Shown here: positions 27,691 to 35,721 of the stretch, piece after piece
How positions within the stretch are numbered: position 1 is the first letter of the stretch
Layout: every line of letters begins with the position of its first letter
Position numbers and translations under genes: made by a program
Notes under the pieces: model-generated
What the model was told of the DNA's origin: nothing
Seen by the model: the letters and a program-made list of their open reading frames with translations, nothing else
Database searches by the model: none
Assembly: GCA_014610835.1 (NCBI GenBank)
Contig: QQXM01000009.1
Location: 1-39,514, forward strand
Source: Erysipelotrichaceae bacterium 7770_A6
Lineage (GTDB): Bacteria > Bacillota_I > Bacilli_A > Erysipelotrichales > Erysipelotrichaceae
DNA length: 39,514 bases
Direction: 5' to 3'

Positions 27691-29361
27691 TCAATCAAAA
27701 TACCCCATATCATAGATAATATTTTTATCGATTCCTCGACTTGTATATTGATGGATTGCTGCACCATAATTCGATAAATCTTTCTGCAAAGTTCCATCAT
27801 TGGTTTCTCCCCAATGTGCAACCCATTTTAGATAACCAGTGGATATATTGTTTTCAAAATCGTTATAGTTTGCATACACACCCGCTCTATATCCACTCGA
27901 TTGAATGGTATCGCAAAATGTCTTAACAATTGGATCTAGGGAAGCATGATTCCACGTCATTCTTGCTTCTTTATATGGATCACTTTCCACATCCATCCAT
28001 ACGCCAAGCGAAGGATTTGCACCAGAATTTCTTAAAATTTGTATAAAAGTATTTGCTTCCTGTTTTGCAAGATTTACATCCGTAGCATAAGAATACCAAT
28101 ACACACCATACGGAATTCCATAGGCATTACACTTTGCTATATTCTTTCTAAAATATGTATCTTCCTGATCTGTAGACCAACCATATCCAGCACGAATAAT
28201 CACAAACCCATTCTGATATTGTGATAAATTCACATCCCCATTCCATTGACTGACATCAACACCATATAAGCTTCTCGAACAGCTGACAATGGCCCCATTG
28301 CTATTAATGTGATAATAATATCCACCATAAATTACATTTGATGTAGCCATTCTTCCATCACTTCCACAGAAATAGTTTCCTACTCTAGTATTAGTGACCA
28401 TATATCCATCTTGATCAAAATAATACCAGGAGCCACTCACGTCCATCCAGCAGTTTTTCGCATATGCATTATTCTTAGTATTTTTATACATCCAGCGGTT
28501 GCCATCTTGACGCCATTGCCACTCCGTTGCATTCGGAACCCAAATGCCATCTGCATTTACATAATACCCATTGATCCACGTATCACGTGCCAGTCTGCCA
28601 TCTGGATAGAAATAATTGGAACCCATCCATCCATTCGATATCATCGCACCAGAATTATCACAATAATATGTTGCGCCATCTACATCAAAGAATCCAGTCT
28701 GCATGTTACCCTGAACATCAAAATGATACCACTTGCCACCAATCAGACTCCATTGATTTGTAAGGTACTGACCTGTCACAGAACTCTGGTATTTCCAGAT
28801 ATTTCCCTGCTTTACCCAGTTCCATTCTTTTGCACCTGGCACCCACGCACCATTACCATCAACGTAGTAGCCGCCAATCCATTGATTTCTAAGCATCTTG
28901 CCATCATTGCCAAGATAATAGTTTCCAATCCATGCATTGCGTACTGCTGATCCATTTCCTTGGAAATAATACCACTCATCTACATACTGCCAGCCAGTCA
29001 GCATTGCACCAGATGCATTAAAATCATAAATCTGCCCATCAATGATATTTAAACCAATTGTCTGATTTCCATTTTCATCAGAATAATACCAGCTTCCATT
29101 GATGAATTTCCATGATTTTTCACTAGAAGTTGCATCCACAATATTTTTTGCTTTTATAAGATCAAACGATTTTACAGAATATGTTTCATATTGATTATTT
29201 GTTAATCTGTATAAATTGTTTTGATTTAAAACTGTATGAACTGTATTCTGATTTGTACGATTGAGTTCTTTTGTGATTTCCTTGGCATATGTAGTTAATG
29301 TACTTGTAGATAAAACTGAAACCGTCGCTCCAAAGCACAAAGTTGTTTTTAATGCATTCAT
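27691..29361 (-). CDS. Secreted GH25 muramidase with cell-wall-binding repeats
   Basis: A 556-residue exported lysozyme. Residues 1-26 form a signal peptide. Residues about 80-360 are an array of roughly ten or more aromatic/glycine repeats of the choline/glucan-binding type (GSWYYFDQDGYM, NGYYVNADGIWVPNATEW). Residues 364-556 are a GH25 domain with GVDVSQW (D369) and WMDVES (D457, E459), the catalytic acidic residues of the family, and it ends YDMGYFD. It would cut the MurNAc-GlcNAc bond of peptidoglycan while held on the wall by the repeats. TGAGGA lies about 8 bases before the ATG at 29361. It follows a small secreted-protein gene by 3 bases, so they form an operon. The binding module is N-terminal and the catalytic domain C-terminal. 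Confidence 0.92.
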   Translation of the reverse strand: MNALKTTLCFGATVSVLSTSTLTTYAKEITKELNRTNQNTVHTVLNQNNLYRLTNNQYETYSVKSFDLIKAKNIVDATSSEKSWKFINGSWYYSDENGNQTIGLNIIDGQIYDFNASGAMLTGWQYVDEWYYFQGNGSAVRNAWIGNYYLGNDGKMLRNQWIGGYYVDGNGAWVPGAKEWNWVKQGNIWKYQSSVTGQYLTNQWSLIGGKWYHFDVQGNMQTGFFDVDGATYYCDNSGAMISNGWMGSNYFYPDGRLARDTWINGYYVNADGIWVPNATEWQWRQDGNRWMYKNTKNNAYAKNCWMDVSGSWYYFDQDGYMVTNTRVGNYFCGSDGRMATSNVIYGGYYYHINSNGAIVSCSRSLYGVDVSQWNGDVNLSQYQNGFVIIRAGYGWSTDQEDTYFRKNIAKCNAYGIPYGVYWYSYATDVNLAKQEANTFIQILRNSGANPSLGVWMDVESDPYKEARMTWNHASLDPIVKTFCDTIQSSGYRAGVYANYNDFENNISTGYLKWVAHWGETNDGTLQKDLSNYGAAIHQYTSRGIDKNIIYDMGYFD

Positions 29362-29364
29362 ACA

Positions 29365-29817
29365 CTATTCCTCAAATCCAGCCTGATAATATAACACATT
29401 TCCTTCTGCATCTTTCACACAGAATATACGTGCTTCGTTTTCAACATTCGCTGTATTACCATTTGCGGTTTCATGATCAACGACATCTTGCAGTGCTTCT
29501 TGCACTGTAGCATATTGCCCACTCAAGTAAGAACATTCTGCATAATACCAGTCACTTCGATCAATCTGATTCCAATTAGATGGACCATCAATTCCAGCTA
29601 AATCACCAGGCTTATAGCTATATAACAATGTATCTGTTGTCTGTTCCGTAGGTGCAGCACTAATATTCACAGTATAAGATGCTTCAGATACATTTCCATG
29701 AATATCACATGCATGCACAGACACAGAATTCACGTTACTTTCCGCTTTTACATTAATTACACTTGAAGTAAGAATCAAAAACGACAATAATCCCTTAATA
29801 CATCTTTTTGTTTTCAT
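29365..29817 (-). CDS. Small secreted protein, unknown function
   Basis: A 150-residue protein with a signal peptide (about 1-24, MKTKRCIKGLL then a hydrophobic run to VKAES). A short segment VHACDIHGNVSEASYTVNIS looks like the last strands of a bacterial Ig-like or HYR-like module. The rest (about 60-150) is acidic and Tyr/Asn-rich with two Cys and no family I recognise. ATG 29815-29817 is chosen with AGGGGA about 7 bases upstream. It is co-transcribed with the GH25 gene 3 bases downstream, so it may help, regulate or tether the muramidase; that is inference. Confidence 0.65.
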   Translation of the reverse strand: MKTKRCIKGLLSFLILTSSVINVKAESNVNSVSVHACDIHGNVSEASYTVNISAAPTEQTTDTLLYSYKPGDLAGIDGPSNWNQIDRSDWYYAECSYLSGQYATVQEALQDVVDHETANGNTANVENEARIFCVKDAEGNVLYYQAGFEE

Positions 29818-29844
29818 TTCATTTCCCCTAAATAATTTATATGC

Positions 29845-29879
29845 ACTTAAAAAGTACGTTAAATAACGCACTTTTTAGT
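29845..29879 (-). terminator. Hairpin after the primase-helicase gene
   Basis: Inverted repeat AAAAAGTGCGTT/AACGTACTTTTT with a 4-base loop, T-rich on both strands. It lies 37 bases after the primase-helicase stop codon and 28 bases before the small secreted-protein start, so it can end the first transcript. The promoter for the secreted operon must overlap or follow it; GCATATAAAT is a possible -10. Confidence 0.6.
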
Positions 29880-29915
29880 ATATCAAAATTATTTTTTCAT
29901 GACGCAGTAAATTTA

Positions 29916-32648
29916 CTAAAGTGCAAATAACCCTTCGTTAATTTCATCTTTATCATCCATACTACTTAATGCTTCACTTGCCAATTGAATACTCTCATAT
30001 CTCAAATATCCATCTTCAAAATTACTACTTTCAAATAGATCACTTGGACAATTCCAAACGATTTCCTTGTCAATGACAATCAAATGCATCGTATGTTCGC
30101 TGTAAATCACATTTCCACCCAATCCGGTCATGTATTTAATAATTTGAGGATTTGTTTTGTCATTTACAACAAAATGTATTCGAATACCATTCCAATGAAG
30201 CTTTGACAATAAATCATAGAACTGATAAAACGATTCAAAATCATTTGTTGCAGAAAAGAACGTAATTTCTTTTTTGGCTGTTTTCATATCATCAACAACT
30301 TGTTTTTTAAACGATTCATAATCAAACAACATTTTTTCAACATCATTATCACTTGTTTCTTCTTGAATAAAGTACCCTCTACTCATGTATGTCTTTAATC
30401 GCTTTTCATACATACTTTTAGCCATTCGTATTTCAGGATCCACATAGTCATACACTTTAATTGTATCTTTATTTTCAAATTTTCTTTCAATTCGACCTGT
30501 ATATTGAATGACTCGATAATCTGCAGAAAAAGGTGCAGTGATAAACAAAGTACGCAATGCCGGAAGATCAAATCCTTCTCCAATTCCTTTGCTGATTGCC
30601 AATAAAACAAATGGTTTTTCAGATAAGTCCTTTAATTTCTGTAAAGTTTCATTTCTATCCTTAATCTTTGTCTTACCATGGATAATAAATACATTCTCAA
30701 CAGATTGTTCCAACATTTGTTTCAATGTTTCTAAATGTTCAATTCTTTCTGACAAAACAATGCATTGACTATTTTCTCTATACTCTTTCAAAACATCTTG
30801 AAAAATCATATAGTTTCTTGCTTGATTCTCGCAAAGATACTGCAATAACTCTGTAGGATTATAATCTTTCTCAAGAATTCTTGTATTTGTATATCGTGGA
30901 ATTAATATCTTATGCATTGCACTAACTGACTTTTTATTTTCGCTCACTCTGACTGGTCCACAATACATTTGCACAACAGGGAAAAGACCTTTTTGTTTAT
31001 CAGGGGTAGCAGATAAACCATACACTCTTTTTGCTTTCACACGTTTTAAAATCAAGTCATACGTTGTACTTCCAATGTTATGACATTCATCAACTACAAC
31101 CATTCCATAGTTTGAAAGAATTTCATCAATATTTTCCATGGATGCTAATGACTTATCTACCGCAACATCAATATTTCCAAATACTTTTTTATTATTTCCA
31201 TCAATTCTTCCAATATAAGTATTCTTTTTCTTATCACATCCTTCATATTGAAGAAATTCTTTTATTTGATTCACCCATTGCTTTTGCAAAACCACACGAT
31301 TCACAATAATCAAAGTACTCACTTTTAATTGTGCAATCAAATAAATCGTCGCAATCGTTTTTCCCCAGCCAGGCTCTGCCTTTAAAATTCCCAAATCATA
31401 TTTCATCAATTTAGAAATTGCTAATGATTGATCTTCACGAATATTTCCTTTAAACGCAACTTCAATTTCTTTTCCTTGTATACAATGATTTTCATATATC
31501 CATTGCGTTCCTGACATTCTTTCTTTCAAAAACTCAAATCTTCCTCTAGGAATATATAAATATTGATCTGTTTCCTCATACCAGCATTTAATCCTTGGAG
31601 TATTATAAATCGGCAATTTCATCTGTACTTTATTTTTATAATCAGGATTGATTATGGACGCTGAACGTTTTAACAGATTCAATGTTGCCGCATTTAATCC
31701 ATGCTTTGATATTCTTAACATTGATTCCTCAATACATTCAATTTTCCCAGAATATTTAAAATCCGTATCCAGAGACAATGATAATTGATCATTTTCAAAG
31801 AAATAGTCTTCTTCATATTGTGTTAATACTTCAATCTCTTCTTGTGTAATTTTTCTGATTTGTGCTAAATATTCCATTGGATGCTTTATAAATTTTCCAT
31901 CCGTATCAATAAAACATGTTGATCTTTGTTTACCAAGCAATGCATGCTTCCAAAATGGAGCCGCAATCAAATTTCCTAATCCCTTTTCACTTACATAGTC
32001 TTGATTTGGAAAAATACGATCAAAACTTTTAAACGAAATATTTTTATTACGATTCATTGCTTTTTCCAGCAATCTATTTGCTAATTTTTTTACCTTATAT
32101 GCATGTATCGCAGTAGAAAAGAAAAACCAAAGATGACCACCTTGCCCGCTTGCACTCTTTTCCATGACGCATTCTAATTCAAGTTCTCTAGCAACCCTAT
32201 AGACACATAACATTGCTTCAAACCAATCATCCTCATCAAAGTCAATCGCCATAAAATAACAAGTACTGTTATTTTGCAACGGATATAACCCTATTCCTAA
32301 AAACTCAGCATCTTTTAAATGTTTTGACAATACAGCTGTAGTTAATGGTTTTCTCTCAAAATATTGACATTCTATACATTTTTGCTTCATTCGATGTTTA
32401 TGTGGACAACATTCTTTTAAATTATTTTTACAGGATGGTGCCCAGCCATATTTATTCTGATTTTTATTCCAGAAACGGTACGCAAAAACATTGTCATTTC
32501 CTCGGAAATAACTTTTAAATACTTCTAGCTTTTCATTTGAAGACAACTCTTTTCCATCTTCAAGATAGAATATTCCATTTTCTTTCAACAATTGCTTAAG
32601 CCTTTTATTTTCAGCCTCTAATTGTCTATATTCATCCTCATTATGCAT
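29916..32648 (-). CDS. TOTE-type primase / SF2 helicase / PLD-like protein
   Basis: A 910-residue fusion. Residues 1-22: coiled coil (EAENKRLKQLLKENG). Residues 70-95: Cys cluster (C73, C80, C81, C91, C94), likely zinc-binding. Residues 100-270: archaeo-eukaryotic primase core of the type annotated for TOTE conflict systems, with catalytic AIDFD (134-138), SGQGGHLWFFF (167-177) and FPNQD (213-217). Residues 400-760: SF2 helicase with EPGWGKT (425-431), DECH (520-523), SAT (546-548) and QYTGRIER (715-722). Residues 775-895: PLD-like domain in which the HxK motif is degenerate (H855 present, the following Lys missing). Related proteins are proposed to act in conflict with foreign nucleic acid; the present function is not established. 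AGGAAG precedes the ATG. The gene starts 32 bases after a GH1 gene. Confidence 0.82.
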   Translation of the reverse strand: MHNEDEYRQLEAENKRLKQLLKENGIFYLEDGKELSSNEKLEVFKSYFRGNDNVFAYRFWNKNQNKYGWAPSCKNNLKECCPHKHRMKQKCIECQYFERKPLTTAVLSKHLKDAEFLGIGLYPLQNNSTCYFMAIDFDEDDWFEAMLCVYRVARELELECVMEKSASGQGGHLWFFFSTAIHAYKVKKLANRLLEKAMNRNKNISFKSFDRIFPNQDYVSEKGLGNLIAAPFWKHALLGKQRSTCFIDTDGKFIKHPMEYLAQIRKITQEEIEVLTQYEEDYFFENDQLSLSLDTDFKYSGKIECIEESMLRISKHGLNAATLNLLKRSASIINPDYKNKVQMKLPIYNTPRIKCWYEETDQYLYIPRGRFEFLKERMSGTQWIYENHCIQGKEIEVAFKGNIREDQSLAISKLMKYDLGILKAEPGWGKTIATIYLIAQLKVSTLIIVNRVVLQKQWVNQIKEFLQYEGCDKKKNTYIGRIDGNNKKVFGNIDVAVDKSLASMENIDEILSNYGMVVVDECHNIGSTTYDLILKRVKAKRVYGLSATPDKQKGLFPVVQMYCGPVRVSENKKSVSAMHKILIPRYTNTRILEKDYNPTELLQYLCENQARNYMIFQDVLKEYRENSQCIVLSERIEHLETLKQMLEQSVENVFIIHGKTKIKDRNETLQKLKDLSEKPFVLLAISKGIGEGFDLPALRTLFITAPFSADYRVIQYTGRIERKFENKDTIKVYDYVDPEIRMAKSMYEKRLKTYMSRGYFIQEETSDNDVEKMLFDYESFKKQVVDDMKTAKKEITFFSATNDFESFYQFYDLLSKLHWNGIRIHFVVNDKTNPQIIKYMTGLGGNVIYSEHTMHLIVIDKEIVWNCPSDLFESSNFEDGYLRYESIQLASEALSSMDDKDEINEGLFAL

Positions 32649-32680
32649 ATCATTTCTTCCTACAACACTATCAATGGTAT

Positions 32681-34039
32681 TTACATTTCTTCTCCATCAC
32701 TCTCGATAACTTTTTTCAACCAATGATAACTCTTCTTTGGAACACGCTTCATATCTCTTAGATCATGATTCGTACGATTCACATACACAACACCATATCT
32801 CTTTCTCATATCCCCTTGAGAAGAAAGAATATCAATCAATCCCCATCCAAGATAGCCAAGCACTGGAATACCATCTTCATGCATCGCATTAAACATTTCT
32901 TTAATATGTTCTCTATGATAAGCAATACGATAATCATCCTGGATTTCATGCTCGCCATCCCATTCTTCCTGAACACCAATACCATTTTCAATTGGGAATA
33001 CAGGCAATCCAGTTCTTTTATATATCTTATTTATTACATCTCTAAAACCTAATGGATCAATCTGCCAGTTCCACTCTGTCGTTTCTAGATACGGATTATC
33101 CTGTCCACCATACATCAAATATTCATTTGGTACCGTTCCTTCAGGAATCTTATCTGAATTAACAGTTGTTGAACAATAATAAGAGAAGCAAATATAGTCT
33201 TCTTTATGATGACGAATCACTTCTAATTCTTCCTCTGTTGCCTTCATATCAATGCGATGTGTTTCAACATAATGCATCATTTCTTCAGAATAATGACCAT
33301 GTGAAAAAGCATCCAGCAACGTCAGATTCATAAACTCATCATGTTTTCTCGCACACAGAATATCCAAAGGTTTACATGTCGCAGGATACACTTCACTATA
33401 TGCAAGCATACCCCCAATCTTTGCATCACTATTCTCATGCAGATAATCACAAATCGCACAATGCGCATACATTACATTATGAAAAATTTGATACAACGTA
33501 TTTGTATTTTTTTCACAATTCTCACTGCCCGCAATCTTATATGCATATGGATTGTGATATAAATTCTGTTCATTAAATGTAATCCAGTACTTCACACGAT
33601 CACTATAACGATCAATGATTTTTTTACCAAAACGAATAAATGCATCCGTTACGTCTTTACTCAAAAATCCATTATATTCTCTTGCAAGATGCAAAGGCAT
33701 ATCAAAGTGATACATACAAATCATTGGTGTAATGTTTCTTTCCAGTAATCCATCAATCAAACGATCATAGAAAGCCAATCCTTCTTCATTGAACTTCCCA
33801 TCACCATCCTTCACACATCTACTCCATGAAACCTGGAAACGATACATATTCATACCAAGATCTTTCATTAAATCCAGATCTTCATCAAAAGAATGATAAT
33901 TATCATTTGCAAAATGCCAGTCACTGCGATGTTCTGCAGGTTCTACAATGTCATAGACAGATAAAGATTTCCCACCTTCATTCCATCCACCTTCCGTCTG
34001 CATGCTGCTAGAACTATTGCCCCAGAAAAATTGTGTCAT
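32681..34039 (-). CDS. 6-phospho-beta-glucosidase, GH1 (copy 1)
   Basis: A 452-residue GH1 enzyme that hydrolyses phosphorylated beta-glucosides delivered by PTS transport. Acid/base E157 lies in TFNEQN; nucleophile E351 lies in PIENGIG. The C-terminal SSQGDMRKRYGVVYV carries the Ser...Lys...Tyr phosphate-binding signature of 6-phospho enzymes. ATG 34037-34039 is chosen with AAGGAG about 9 bases upstream; longer readings lack a ribosome binding site. No PTS genes lie in the window. It is divergent from the AAA ATPase gene, with the tandem repeat array between them. The natural sugar could be cellobiose-6P, gentiobiose-6P or an aryl glucoside. Confidence 0.93.
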   Translation of the reverse strand: MTQFFWGNSSSSMQTEGGWNEGGKSLSVYDIVEPAEHRSDWHFANDNYHSFDEDLDLMKDLGMNMYRFQVSWSRCVKDGDGKFNEEGLAFYDRLIDGLLERNITPMICMYHFDMPLHLAREYNGFLSKDVTDAFIRFGKKIIDRYSDRVKYWITFNEQNLYHNPYAYKIAGSENCEKNTNTLYQIFHNVMYAHCAICDYLHENSDAKIGGMLAYSEVYPATCKPLDILCARKHDEFMNLTLLDAFSHGHYSEEMMHYVETHRIDMKATEEELEVIRHHKEDYICFSYYCSTTVNSDKIPEGTVPNEYLMYGGQDNPYLETTEWNWQIDPLGFRDVINKIYKRTGLPVFPIENGIGVQEEWDGEHEIQDDYRIAYHREHIKEMFNAMHEDGIPVLGYLGWGLIDILSSQGDMRKRYGVVYVNRTNHDLRDMKRVPKKSYHWLKKVIESDGEEM

Positions 34040-34135
34040 TATAATTTGTCTCCTTGTATAAACTTCTACTACTATATTGTCATTTCGTTCATATTTCTTC
34101 AAGCATAATCAATTTCTCATATCTATAATTCGTGC

Positions 34136-34283
34136 AAAGGTGCAAGTTACTCTCTAAAAAAAGTACTAAAAGGTGCAAATTATGTGTTCAAAAACACGCT
34201 TAAAGGTGCAAATCATCATCCAAAAAAAGCGCCAAAAGGTGCAATTAACACTCCAAAAAAGGTATAAAAGGTGTAAATCATGG
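34136..34283 (+). repeat. 33-bp direct repeat array, four full units plus a partial
   Basis: Units begin AAAGGTGCAA at 34136, 34169, 34202, 34235 and AAAGGTGTAA at 34267, spaced 33, 33, 33 and 32 bases. Each unit has a conserved head (AAAGGTGCAAATTA-like) and most have an A-tract (CCAAAAAAAG-like) in the second half. The frame starting at 34136 is open through four units and encodes an 11-residue repeat (KGANxxxKKxL-like), stopping at TAA 34265-34267, but it has no ATG and no ribosome binding site. The array lies in the 273-base gap between the divergent GH1 and AAA ATPase genes and ends about 30 bases before the ATPase start. Possible meanings: operator or iteron array, phased A-tract bend, or decayed coding minisatellite. 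Confidence 0.85.
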
Positions 34284-34312
34284 TAAAATACAATCATAGA
34301 ACGGAGGCAAAC

Positions 34313-35668
34313 ATGGAGAGATTAGCATTAGACGATTTAATTCGCTGGAATAAAAGTGTAAATAGAAAACCTCTCATTGTGTGGGGTGCACGTCAAACAG
34401 GAAAATCCTATTTGATAAAAGAGCTTTTCGCAAAAACATTTTATAAAAACAAATTTATCTATATAGATTTTAAAATCGAAGATGAAATCCGTGAATTTTG
34501 TTTTCAAACTGCGAACCCTCAAAAAATAATTGAATATATTTCTTTGCGTTTCAACAAAGAAATCAACAAAAATACTCTTTTAATTTTTGACGAAATACAA
34601 GAATGTCCAAACATTATTTCTGCTCTAAAATATTTTTGCCAAGATTATAGAGATATTCCTGTTATTTCAACTGGATCAATGGTTCGAATCAAACTGCAAA
34701 GAGAAATTCGCAAAAAAGGATCTAACAGCCAATTTCTTTTTCCTGTCGGAAAAATCGATCAATTAACTCTGTATCCTATGTCATTCGATGAGTTCTTGCT
34801 CAACAGCAACAAAATTCTATACACGACATTACAGAATGCATACGCTGAAAAAAAACCTCTTTCTTCACAGATTCATAATCTCGCAATGGAACAAATCTAT
34901 AAATATCTTCTGATTGGTGGAATGCCTGAAGCTGTAGATGCATATGTAAATAATGCTTCACTTTTACAATGTCGAAATATCCTCAAATCACTATATGATA
35001 ACTATTTATCTGATATGGAATTATATCAAGCCAGCCAAGAATCTATTCTTCGTTCTCGCTTGCTTTTCCAAAACATTTTTAAAGAACTTAATAAAGAATC
35101 GAAAAATTTTTCTCCTGGGCTGATTGAAGAAAAAAAGAAAACGAGAGACTTTGCAACTTCAATACAATGGCTCACAATGTCTCATATTATTCATCAATCA
35201 TTTCAATTAAAAGAACATGTCACAACTCCATTAATGCCAGATAGTGAAAGTAATTTCAGACTATTTCTTGCAGACATTGGTATGTTTTCTTATCAAAGCG
35301 GCATCAATGCAGAATCTTTTGTTTCCAGTGATAGAGAAAACACATTATCAGGAATATTCTTTGAAAACTATGTAGCCGATGAACTCATTGCTAAAGGAAA
35401 TCCCCTATTTTATTGGAAAGGAAAATCCTCAGCTGAATTTGAATTCATCATCGAATCCAATAACAAACTATATCCAATAGATGTAAAAAAAGGAAGAGGA
35501 ACATTGAATTCTCTTGAGAAGTTTTCTAACCAAAATAAATTTGAATATGCTATTAAAATTTCCAAAAACAACTACGGATATAATTCCGAGCAAAGATTAT
35601 TAACAATTCCACTATATTTTTTGCCTTTTCTTTCAAAAGATCTAGCAGAAGGAAGGCTTACTATCTAG
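34313..35668 (+). CDS. AAA ATPase with DUF4143 domain
   Basis: A 451-residue protein and the only plus-strand gene. Walker A GARQTGKS at 25-32, Walker B LLIFDE at 89-94, sensor-like VISTGSMV, a DUF4143 helical region at about 200-360, and a C-terminal PD-(D/E)XK-like end with EFEFIIE and LYPIDVKKG. The family is common in bacteria, often as mobile or horizontally moved genes, with unclear function; roles as toxin-antitoxin-like or regulatory ATPases have been suggested. ATG 34313-34315 is chosen with GGAGG at 34303-34307. The 33-bp repeat array directly upstream may control it. A strong bidirectional terminator follows. A relic of a related gene lies at 37263-37520, on the far side of the second GH1 gene. 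Confidence 0.85.
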   Translation: MERLALDDLIRWNKSVNRKPLIVWGARQTGKSYLIKELFAKTFYKNKFIYIDFKIEDEIREFCFQTANPQKIIEYISLRFNKEINKNTLLIFDEIQECPNIISALKYFCQDYRDIPVISTGSMVRIKLQREIRKKGSNSQFLFPVGKIDQLTLYPMSFDEFLLNSNKILYTTLQNAYAEKKPLSSQIHNLAMEQIYKYLLIGGMPEAVDAYVNNASLLQCRNILKSLYDNYLSDMELYQASQESILRSRLLFQNIFKELNKESKNFSPGLIEEKKKTRDFATSIQWLTMSHIIHQSFQLKEHVTTPLMPDSESNFRLFLADIGMFSYQSGINAESFVSSDRENTLSGIFFENYVADELIAKGNPLFYWKGKSSAEFEFIIESNNKLYPIDVKKGRGTLNSLEKFSNQNKFEYAIKISKNNYGYNSEQRLLTIPLYFLPFLSKDLAEGRLTI

Positions 35669-35673
35669 AAGAA

Positions 35674-35715
35674 AAAGAGATATTGATGAGCGAATCACTC
35701 ATACAATATCTCTTT
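35674..35715. terminator. Bidirectional terminator between convergent genes
   Basis: A near-perfect inverted repeat (AAAGAGATATTG then ATGAG, pairing with CTCAT then AATATCTCTTT with one bulged base), A-rich on the left and T-rich on the right. It lies between the stop codons of the AAA ATPase (plus strand) and the second GH1 gene (minus strand) and can end both transcripts. Confidence 0.88.
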
Positions 35716-35721
35716 CTTTCA

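Noticed and set aside
28411-28950. 179-codon plus-strand frame opposite the lysozyme repeats
   Set aside because: Reverse reading of the aromatic/Gly repeat array gives an Ile/Pro/His-rich frame; no start signal and no family resemblance.
34112-34267. Real small gene encoding the KGAN repeat peptide
   Set aside because: No ATG, GTG or TTG with a ribosome binding site in frame; kept as a finding, not as a gene.
34136-34283. CRISPR array
   Set aside because: Repeats are only about 14 conserved bases plus an A-tract, there are no unique spacers of uniform size, and no cas genes are present.
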